Shown here: positions 36,817 through 43,815 of the stretch, in pieces
Layout of the letters: each line of letters opens with the position of its first letter
Numbering within the stretch: the first letter of the stretch is position 1
Source: Myxococcota bacterium
GTDB lineage: Bacteria; Myxococcota_A; UBA9160; UBA6930
DNA: 45,777 nucleotides
Reading direction: 5' to 3'
Assembly: GCA_028277885.1 (NCBI GenBank)
Contig: JANQFK010000038.1
Span: forward strand, 1 to 45,777
Position numbers and translations under genes: made by a program
The notes under the pieces: generated by a model
The model's database searches: none
Told to the model about the DNA's origin: nothing
The model's input: only the letters and a program-made list of their open reading frames with translations

Positions 36817-38577
36817 ATGATGCGAGAGCTCGCTCGCGCCTGGCTACAGCGACAGTGCAAGGCGACGCCGGGAGCGTCGCGGGCCGTGCTGTTCCTGGGC
36901 GATCCCGACCGCGGCCCCTTCGCGCCCCAGGGCGTCTGGCCCGAGGGCGCCAAGGCCTCGCCGGCGCTCTCCGAGGGCGCCGAGTTCGCCATGAGCGAGC
37001 GCCGGGGCCTGGTGCGGAAGGTCGAGAGCGGGGAGCCCGGGCCCCAGCGGGACGTCGTCGCCCTGCCCTTCCTGGTCGACGGCGCGCTGTGGGGCGCGGC
37101 GGCCCTCGAGGTGCGCCACCGGCCCAAGAACGAGCAGCAGGCGGTGCTTCAGCTGCTGGGCTGGGGGCTGCAATGGCTCGAGCTGGTGATCCGCGAGCGC
37201 ACCTCCCGGCGCGAGATGCCGCTGGTGCCCGTCGTGGAGACCCTCGCCGCCGCCCTCGAGCACGATCGCTTCCAGGCCGCCGCGACCGCGGTGGCGACGG
37301 AGCTGGCCACGCGCTTCGGTCTGGAGCGCGTCAGCATCGGCTTCCGCCAGCGCGGCGAGACGCGCCTGCGCGCCATCTCCCACAGCGCGAGCTTCGGCAA
37401 GGGCAGCAACCTGGTGCGCGACCTCGAGGCGGCCATGGACGAGGCCCTCGACCAGGGCACCTCCGTCGCCCACCCGCCGCCCGCCGAGGGCGAGCCCCTC
37501 GTCTCCCGCGCCCACCAGGCCCTGGCCGCCCGCGGCAACGGCGCGGTCTGCACCGTGCTGCTCACCGACGGCGACGAGGCCATCGGCGCCGTCACCCTGG
37601 AGCGCGGCGGCGAGGGAGCGCTCTCCCGGGAGACCATCGCGGTGTGCGAGCAGGCGGGCTCCCTGCTGGGCCCGGTGCTCGAGCTGCGCCGGCGCGAGGA
37701 TCGCTCCATCCTCGCCAAGGCGGGGGCCTCGGCGCGCGGCGAGCTCGAGAAGATCGTCGGCCCGGGCCACGTGGGCACCAAGCTCGTCACCGCCACCCTG
37801 GCGGTGGTGCTGCTCCTCCTGGCCTTCATGAAGGGCGAGCACCGCGTCACCGCCGACGCCACCCTCGAGGGAACGGTGCAGCGGGTGGTGGCCGCCGCCA
37901 TGGACGGCTTCGTCCTCGAGGCGCCGGTGCGCGCCGGCGACGTCGTCGAGCAGGGGCAGCTGATGGCGGCCCTCGACGACAAGGACCTCCAGCTCGAGCA
38001 CGCGCGCTGGGTCGGCCAGCGCCAGCAGACCCTGCGCGAGTACCGCGAGGCCCTGGCGGCCCACGACCGCGCCCAGGCGAGCATCCTCTCGGCCAAGGTC
38101 GCCCAGGCCAACGCCCAGATCGAGCTGCTCGAGGAGCAGATCGCCCGGGCCCAGCTGCTCGCCCCCTTCGACGGCATCGTGGTGGAGGGCGACCTGAGCC
38201 AGTCCCTCGGCTCGCCGGTGGAGCGCGGCGAGGTGCTCTTCGAGGTGGCGCCCCTCGACGCCTACCGGATCGTGCTCGAGGTGGACGAGCGCGACATCTC
38301 CGACGTCGAGGTGGGGGACAAGGGCCAGCTCGCGCTCTCGTCGCTGCCGCGGGAGCGACTGCCCCTGGTTGTGGAGCGCATCGAGCCGGTCTCCAACGCC
38401 GAGGACGGGCGCAACGCGTTCCGCGTCGAGGCGAGCCTCGAGCACCCGACGGACCTGCTGCGCCCGGGCATGGAGGGCGTCGCCAAGGTCGAGGTCGGCC
38501 GGCGCCGGCTACTCTGGATCTGGACCCACAAGCTGGTGGACGGGCTGCGGCTGCGGCTCTGGAGCTGGCTCCCCTAG
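36817..38577 (+). CDS. GAF-domain HlyD-type membrane-fusion protein
   Basis: A protein of 586 residues. The N-terminal ~300 residues are cytoplasmic and contain a GAF-like domain (about 150-290; ELATRFGLERVSIGFRQ and AVCTVLLTDGDEAIGAV). One membrane helix follows (about 322-342, TLAVVLLLLAFM). The periplasmic part is an HlyD/AcrA-type adaptor: a lipoyl half-motif (GFVLEAPVRAGDVVEQGQ), a helical hairpin (about 390-430), the second lipoyl half (LLAPFDGIVVEGDLSQSLG) and a beta-barrel. The start is uncertain. ATG 36817 and ATG 36820 (the latter with GAGG 5 nt upstream) are both reasonable, and an upstream GTG at 36757 is possible. An ATG at 36780 with a good ribosome site is in another frame. The next gene, M50-HlyD, begins 5 nt after its stop. 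It probably couples a cytoplasmic signal to the export path. Confidence 0.88.
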   Translation: MMRELARAWLQRQCKATPGASRAVLFLGDPDRGPFAPQGVWPEGAKASPALSEGAEFAMSERRGLVRKVESGEPGPQRDVVALPFLVDGALWGAAALEVRHRPKNEQQAVLQLLGWGLQWLELVIRERTSRREMPLVPVVETLAAALEHDRFQAAATAVATELATRFGLERVSIGFRQRGETRLRAISHSASFGKGSNLVRDLEAAMDEALDQGTSVAHPPPAEGEPLVSRAHQALAARGNGAVCTVLLTDGDEAIGAVTLERGGEGALSRETIAVCEQAGSLLGPVLELRRREDRSILAKAGASARGELEKIVGPGHVGTKLVTATLAVVLLLLAFMKGEHRVTADATLEGTVQRVVAAAMDGFVLEAPVRAGDVVEQGQLMAALDDKDLQLEHARWVGQRQQTLREYREALAAHDRAQASILSAKVAQANAQIELLEEQIARAQLLAPFDGIVVEGDLSQSLGSPVERGEVLFEVAPLDAYRIVLEVDERDISDVEVGDKGQLALSSLPRERLPLVVERIEPVSNAEDGRNAFRVEASLEHPTDLLRPGMEGVAKVEVGRRRLLWIWTHKLVDGLRLRLWSWLP

Positions 38578-38582
38578 GCGCG

Positions 38583-40730
38583 ATGCCCGAGTCGGTCTAC
38601 AGCTCCTACTGGTACCGCGTGGCCGAGCTGCGGCCGCGCCTGCGCGGCCACGCCACCCTGCATCGCCACGACGTGCGCGGCGAGGCCTGGTACGTGCTCC
38701 AGGACGCGGCCTCGGGCCGCAACCTGCGCCTCAGCACCGCCGCCTGGTGGATCTGCGGGCTGATGGACGGCCGGCGCACGGTGCACGAGATCTGGGAGAC
38801 GACCACGCGGCGCCTCGGCGACGATGCGCCCAGCCAGGACGAGACGATCCAGCTCCTGGCGCGCCTCCACGCCAACGACGTGCTGCTGTGCGACGTGCCG
38901 CCGGACAGCGTCGAGCTCTTCAACCGCTTCGAGCGCCAGGAGCGCAAGAAGCTCATGGGCCGCTTCGCGAACCCGCTCTCCCTGCGCTTCCCGCTGCTGG
39001 ACCCGGAGCCCTGGCTCGCCCGGGCGCTGCCGGCGGTGCGACCGCTGTTCGGCTGGGCGGGCTTCGCCGTATGGGGAGCGGTGGTGGCCAGCGCCCTGGT
39101 GCTGGCCGGCGCCCACTGGGACGCGCTCACCTTCGAGATCGCCGACCGCGCCCTCGCTCCCGAGAACCTGCTCGTGCTCGTCCTGGTCTATCCCCTGGTG
39201 AAGGCGGTCCACGAGTGCGGCCACGCCTTCGCGACCCAGGTCTGGGGCGGCGAGGTGCACGAGGCCGGCATCGTGCTGCTGGCCCTCATGCCCATCCCCT
39301 ACGTGGACGCCTCGGCGTCCACGGCCTTCCGCTCGCGGCGCCGGCGCATCGTCGTATCGGCCGCCGGCATGATGGTGGAGCTCTTCCTCGCGGCCCTGGC
39401 GCTCTTCGTCTGGCTGCTGGTGGAGCCCGGCTTCGTCCAGGACGTGGCCTGGAACGTGATGCTGATCGGCGGCGTCTCCACGGTGCTGTTCAACGGCAAC
39501 CCGCTGCTGCGCTTCGACGGCTACTACGTCTTCGCCGACCTGATCGACGTGCCGAACCTGGGCCAGCGCTCGAACCGCTACCTCGCCTGGTGGCTGGAGC
39601 GCCGCGTGTTCGGCGTCGCCGAGGCCCAGTCGCCGGTCACCGCCCGGGGCGAGGCCGGCTGGTTCGCCGCCTACGGCATCGCGGCCTTCGTCTACCGGAT
39701 CTTCGTGATGGCCGCGATCGCGCTCTTCGTGGCCGAGCGCTTCCCCGTGATCGGCGTGGCGCTCGCCCTGCTGGCCCTGGTGACCCAGATCGTCCTGCCC
39801 GTCGCCAAGGGCGTGAACTTCCTGCTCGCGAGCCCGCGCCTGCGCCGCCAGCGGAACCGGGCGGTGGGCGCGAGCGCCGCGGCCCTCCTCCTCGTCCTGG
39901 CCCTGGTCTGCCTGTTCCCGCTGCCCCTGCGCACCCGCGCCGAGGGCGTGATCTGGCTTCCCGAGCGCTCCCAGGTGCGCGCCGGGGCCGACGGCTTCGT
40001 GCGCCGGATCGTGGCGGAGCCGAACGTCGCGGTCAGCGAGGGCCAGCCCCTCGTCGAGACCGAGGACCCCTTCCTCGACGCCGAGGTGAAGCTCCTCGAG
40101 GCGCGGGTGGCCGAGCACGAGGCCGAGCTCGACGCGGTCCGGCTCGACGACCTGGTGCGGGCCCGCATCCTCGAGGAGGAGATCGCCACCGCGCGGGCCG
40201 AGCTGGCGCGGGCCCGCGAGCGCGCCGCCGAGGCCGTGGTGCGAGCGCCCAGCAGCGGGAGCTTCGTGCTGCCCCGGCCCGGGCAGCTCCCGGACCGCTT
40301 CCTGCGCAAGGGCGAGGTGATGGGCTACGTGACGGACTTCTCCACCGTCACCGCGCGGGTGGTGGTGCCCCAGGCCGACGTCGCCCTGGTGCGCGAGCGC
40401 ACCCGGGGCGTCGAGGTGCGGCTCGCGAGCCGCATGTCCGAGACGCTCCCCGCCGAGATCCTGCGCGAGGTGCCCATGGGCACGAACCGCCTGCCCAGCC
40501 GCGCCCTCGGCCAGGAGGGGGGCGGCCCCTTTGCCGTGGATCCCCTCGACCCCGACGGCCTGTCCGCCCTGGCGACGGTCTTCCAGTTCGACGTGGGCTT
40601 GCCCGACGACGCGCCCGTCGCCCACGTGGGCGGCCGCGTCCACGTGCGCTTCGACCACGGCACCGAGCCCCTGGCGGGCCAGGCCTGGCGCGCCCTGCGC
40701 CGCGTGCTGCTGAGGCGGCTCGGTGTCTAG
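38583..40730 (+). CDS. PqqD-like/M50 metalloprotease/HlyD fusion protein
   Basis: A protein of 715 residues with three parts. First, a soluble N-terminus (about 35-105) with the pattern LSTAAWWICGLMDGRRTVHE... and QLLARLHANDVLL, close to PqqD-like peptide-recognition domains. Second, a multi-spanning M50 (site-2 type) zinc protease region (about 150-445): HECGH at 210-214 supplies two zinc ligands and the catalytic Glu, and NGNPLLRFDG at about 304-313 supplies the distal Asp. Third, a periplasmic HlyD-like lipoyl/hairpin/barrel region (about 450-710). Both catalytic motifs are intact. It starts 5 nt after the GAF-HlyD gene and its stop overlaps the start of the SecA-like gene by 8 bp, so the three are very likely made together. 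A role in recognising and trimming the LEPR-XLL proteins is inference. Confidence 0.9.
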   Translation: MPESVYSSYWYRVAELRPRLRGHATLHRHDVRGEAWYVLQDAASGRNLRLSTAAWWICGLMDGRRTVHEIWETTTRRLGDDAPSQDETIQLLARLHANDVLLCDVPPDSVELFNRFERQERKKLMGRFANPLSLRFPLLDPEPWLARALPAVRPLFGWAGFAVWGAVVASALVLAGAHWDALTFEIADRALAPENLLVLVLVYPLVKAVHECGHAFATQVWGGEVHEAGIVLLALMPIPYVDASASTAFRSRRRRIVVSAAGMMVELFLAALALFVWLLVEPGFVQDVAWNVMLIGGVSTVLFNGNPLLRFDGYYVFADLIDVPNLGQRSNRYLAWWLERRVFGVAEAQSPVTARGEAGWFAAYGIAAFVYRIFVMAAIALFVAERFPVIGVALALLALVTQIVLPVAKGVNFLLASPRLRRQRNRAVGASAAALLLVLALVCLFPLPLRTRAEGVIWLPERSQVRAGADGFVRRIVAEPNVAVSEGQPLVETEDPFLDAEVKLLEARVAEHEAELDAVRLDDLVRARILEEEIATARAELARARERAAEAVVRAPSSGSFVLPRPGQLPDRFLRKGEVMGYVTDFSTVTARVVVPQADVALVRERTRGVEVRLASRMSETLPAEILREVPMGTNRLPSRALGQEGGGPFAVDPLDPDGLSALATVFQFDVGLPDDAPVAHVGGRVHVRFDHGTEPLAGQAWRALRRVLLRRLGV

Positions 40731-42726
40731 GGACCTGCGCCCCGGGGCGACCCTCGGCCCCTACCCCGAGCGCCTGGATCCGCCGCCCGGCCGGCTCGAC
40801 GCCGGCGCCGCGCGCCTGCGCAACGCGCTGCGCGGCCGCGGCAAGCGCCGCCTCGCCCCCTTCCGTGCCCAGGTGGCCCGGGCGCTCGCCGAGGGCAAGG
40901 TGCTGGAGAAGCGCAGCGACGTGGAGCTCGGCTCCCTGGCCCGGGAGCTCCAGGGACGCCTGCGCAAGGAGGGCCTCACCGAGGCCCTGGTGGCGCGGGC
41001 CTTCGCGCTGGTGCGCGAGGTCTCCGGCCGCACCCTCGGCATGCGCCACTACGAGAGCCAGATGCTGGGCGGCGCCGTGATGATGAGCGGCCGCCTCGCG
41101 GAGATGGAGACCGGCGAGGGCAAGACCCTCACCGCCACCCTGCCCGCCGCCACCGCGGGCCTGGCGGGGATCCCGGTCCACGTCATCACCGTGAACGACT
41201 ACCTCGCGGCGCGGGACGCGAAGCTGATGGCGCCGGTCTACGAGGCCCTGGGCCTGCGCGTGGGGACCGTGACCGAGGAGGTGGTGGACCCCGACGCCCG
41301 CCGCCGCTCCTACGCGGCCGACGTCACCTACGCGACCAACAAGCAGCTCGCCTTCGACTACCTGCGCGACCGCCTCGTGCGCGGCAACGCCCGGGGCCGC
41401 CTGCCCCTCCAGCTCGAGCGCCTCCACGCCCGCCAGTCCCGCATCGACCGGCTGATGCTGCGGGGCCTGTGCTTCGCCATCGTCGACGAGGCGGACAGCG
41501 TGATGATCGACGAGGCTCGCACGCCGCTGATCCTCTCGCGGACGGTGGAGTGCGAGCAGGAGGAGCGGCTCTACCGCCAGGCGATCGAGCTCGCCGAGGG
41601 GCTCGAGCGAGGCTCGGACTACCGCGTGCGGGTGCACGAGCGCCTGGTCGAGATCAGCGAGGCCGGGCGCAACCGCCTCGCCCTCGCCGTGGAGACCGCG
41701 GGCGACGAGCTCGAGGCGGTCTGGTCCGGCGAGCGGCGCCGCGTCGAGCTGGTGAGCCAGGCGCTCTCGGCCCTGCACCTCTTCCAGCGCGACCACGACT
41801 ACATCGTGCGCGACGGCAAGGTGCAGATCGTCGACCCCCACACCGGCCGCATCATGGCGGACCGCTCCTGGGAGCGCGGGCTCCACCAGCTCGTGGAGAC
41901 CAAGGAGGGCGTGGAGGTGACGGGCCGCCGCGAGACCCTGGCGCGGATCAGCTACCAGCAGTTCTTCCGCCGCTACCTGCGCCTCTCGGGCATGACGGGC
42001 ACCGCCGAGGAGGTCGCCGGGGAGCTCGCCTCGGTCTACGACCTCGACGTGGTGCGCATCCCCACCCACCGCCCGCGCCAGCGCAAGGTGGCGCGCGACG
42101 TCGTCTACGCCAAGGAGTCCGAGAAGTGGCCCGCCGTGCTGGCGCGGGTGCGCGAGGTGCACGCCGAGGGCCGCCCGGTGCTCGTGGGAACCTGCTCGGT
42201 GGCTTCCTCGGAGCGCATGTCGGCGCTCCTCGAGGAGGCGGGCCTCCCCCACCAGCTCCTGAACGCCCGCCAGGACCAGCACGAGGCCGAGATCGTCGCG
42301 CGTGCGGGAGAGCCCGGGCGCATCACCGTGGCGACCAACATGGCGGGCCGCGGCACCGACATCGGGCTCGGCGAGGGCGTGGCCGAGCAGGGCGGGCTGC
42401 ACGTCGTGGCCACGGAGCGGGCGGAGGCCGGGCGGATCGACCGCCAGCTGCGCGGACGCTGCGGTCGTCAGGGCGACCCGGGGAGCTGCGAGGCAATCCT
42501 CTCGCTCGACGACGAGCTTCCGTCCCAGTTCTACCGCCCCGTGGTGCGGCAGCTCCTTCGCAACTTGCGCGCACCGGGCCGGGCGTTGCCACGCATCCTA
42601 GGGGAAATGCTCATGTATTTCGCACAGCGCGCCGTAGAGCGACGACACGTGCGGATGCGGCGGGAGCTTCGCCAGCTCGACGAGCGACTGGGAGAGGCAC
42701 TCGCCTTCGCCGGACCGACGGAGTAG
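40723..42726 (+). CDS. shortened accessory SecA-like ATPase
   Basis: A protein of 667 residues, against roughly 830-900 for housekeeping SecA. Both halves of the DEAD-type motor are complete: Walker A GEGKT (131-135), Walker B DEAD (255-258) followed by SVMIDEARTPLILS, a preprotein cross-linking domain (about 270-400), GRGTD (542-546) and RGRCGRQGD (577-585, Cys where Ser is usual). The chain ends soon after the first scaffold helix (AQRAVERRHVRMRREL), so the wing domain, the two-helix finger and the zinc-binding tail of SecA are missing. The GTG start lies in the 8-bp overlap GTGTCTAG with the M50 gene. The HlyD gene begins 4 nt after its stop. It is probably a dedicated motor for the neighbouring giant proteins rather than the essential SecA (inference). 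Confidence 0.92.
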   Translation: MSRDLRPGATLGPYPERLDPPPGRLDAGAARLRNALRGRGKRRLAPFRAQVARALAEGKVLEKRSDVELGSLARELQGRLRKEGLTEALVARAFALVREVSGRTLGMRHYESQMLGGAVMMSGRLAEMETGEGKTLTATLPAATAGLAGIPVHVITVNDYLAARDAKLMAPVYEALGLRVGTVTEEVVDPDARRRSYAADVTYATNKQLAFDYLRDRLVRGNARGRLPLQLERLHARQSRIDRLMLRGLCFAIVDEADSVMIDEARTPLILSRTVECEQEERLYRQAIELAEGLERGSDYRVRVHERLVEISEAGRNRLALAVETAGDELEAVWSGERRRVELVSQALSALHLFQRDHDYIVRDGKVQIVDPHTGRIMADRSWERGLHQLVETKEGVEVTGRRETLARISYQQFFRRYLRLSGMTGTAEEVAGELASVYDLDVVRIPTHRPRQRKVARDVVYAKESEKWPAVLARVREVHAEGRPVLVGTCSVASSERMSALLEEAGLPHQLLNARQDQHEAEIVARAGEPGRITVATNMAGRGTDIGLGEGVAEQGGLHVVATERAEAGRIDRQLRGRCGRQGDPGSCEAILSLDDELPSQFYRPVVRQLLRNLRAPGRALPRILGEMLMYFAQRAVERRHVRMRRELRQLDERLGEALAFAGPTE

Positions 42727-42730
42727 ACAC

Positions 42731-43612
42731 GTGGCGCGCAATCGGAGGGGACGACTCGCTCGCGGGACGCGGCTCGTGCTGGCGACGGCAGGGCTGGTCC
42801 TCATGCCCTTCAGCCTGGAGGCCGGTCCGCGGACGGGCCAGGACGAGACACCGGCGGTGAGCGCGGGCACGGGCCCGCTGCCCGAGCTCGACTGCGTGAT
42901 CGAGCCGGACACGACGGTCTCCGTGGGCACGCGCTTCGAGGGTGTCCTCGACACCATCTACGTCGACCGCGGGGATCTCGTCGAGGCCGGCCAGGCCCTG
43001 GCGGAGCTGGACTCGGAGCTCGAGCTCGCCAACGTGGCCCTGGCCGCGGCACGCGCCGACCTCGAGGCGGAGCTGCGCGCCAAGGAGGCCAACGCCTCCC
43101 TCGGCGAGCGCCGCATGAGCCGCAACGATCGGCTGTTCGAGAAGCGAGCGATCTCCATGGAGGCCAAGGACGAGGGCGAGACCAACGCCGTGCTCGCCGC
43201 CATGGAGCTCGAGCAGGCCCGCAACGGCAAGCGAGTGGCGGACCTCGAGCTGGCCCGCGCCCGGGTCAGCCTGGACCAGCGCACCCTCCGGAGCCCCATC
43301 GACGGCATGGTGGTGGACCGCATGATGGCCCCGGGCGAGCTCGTCACCGACCAGGCGATCCTGAGGCTCGCGCGCATCGACCCGCTGCGCGTCGAGGTGA
43401 TCGTGCCCGCGCAGCACTACGGCCGGATCAGCCGCGGCATGCAGGCCCAGATCACGCCCGAGGCGCCCAGCCAGGGCAGCCACACGGCCTCGGTCCGCAT
43501 CGTGGACGGCGTGATCGACGCCGCCAGCGGCACCTTCGGCGTGCGCCTCGAGCTGCCGAACCCCGACCACGCCATCCCGGCGGGCCTGGGCTGCAAGGTG
43601 CGCTTCCAGTAG
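42731..43612 (+). CDS. periplasmic HlyD/AcrA-type adaptor
   Basis: A membrane-fusion protein of 293 residues. A basic N-terminus with a hydrophobic signal/anchor (about 12-30) leads to a lipoyl half (GVLDTIYVDRGDLVEAGQAL), a helical hairpin of Ala/Glu/Arg-rich heptads (about 95-180), the second lipoyl half (TLRSPIDGMVVDRMMAPGE) and a beta-barrel (about 210-293). It is shorter than typical RND adaptors (350-400) because it lacks the membrane-proximal domain. The start is a GTG 4 nt after the SecA-like stop. It is the third HlyD-type module in the cluster, so together they could form a multi-component periplasmic conduit to the TolC-like lipoprotein. It is followed by a strong hairpin, so the operon probably ends here. 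Confidence 0.9.
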   Translation: MARNRRGRLARGTRLVLATAGLVLMPFSLEAGPRTGQDETPAVSAGTGPLPELDCVIEPDTTVSVGTRFEGVLDTIYVDRGDLVEAGQALAELDSELELANVALAAARADLEAELRAKEANASLGERRMSRNDRLFEKRAISMEAKDEGETNAVLAAMELEQARNGKRVADLELARARVSLDQRTLRSPIDGMVVDRMMAPGELVTDQAILRLARIDPLRVEVIVPAQHYGRISRGMQAQITPEAPSQGSHTASVRIVDGVIDAASGTFGVRLELPNPDHAIPAGLGCKVRFQ

Positions 43613-43622
43613 CGACCACCGC

Positions 43623-43659
43623 GACCGCGCCGTCGCGCGGTCCGTGATCCGGGTCACGG
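43623..43659 (+). terminator. two adjoining inverted repeats after the HlyD gene
   Basis: GACCGCGC-CGTC-GCGCGGTC (43623-43642) is a perfect 8-bp stem 11 nt after the HlyD stop. A second stem CCGTGA-TCCGGG-TCACGG follows (43642-43659). There is no T-run. The first is a likely terminator. The second could equally be an operator for the giant gene downstream, since it lies about 160 nt before its ATG. Confidence 0.5.
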
Positions 43660-43815
43660 TTCCTCCGCTGCGCACTCGAGATCCCTCGTTGCGCACCGGA
43701 GAGGGGTTCCCTGCGCCCCTTGGAGGGAAACACCCCCCCACACGGCTCAACGCACCTTCCAATCCGACCGAAAAAGAGGTGGTCTTCTTGCGGGTCGGAG
43801 GGGTGTGGGGACGCG

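Noticed and set aside
36780..36825. A gene starting at ATG 36780
   Set aside because: Its frame leaves the GAF-HlyD coding frame. The product soon becomes Arg/Gly-rich shadow sequence.
40723..42726. Calling the SecA-like gene the housekeeping secA
   Set aside because: It is ~200 residues short, lacks the wing domain, finger and zinc tail, and is embedded in an accessory operon. The essential copy must be elsewhere.
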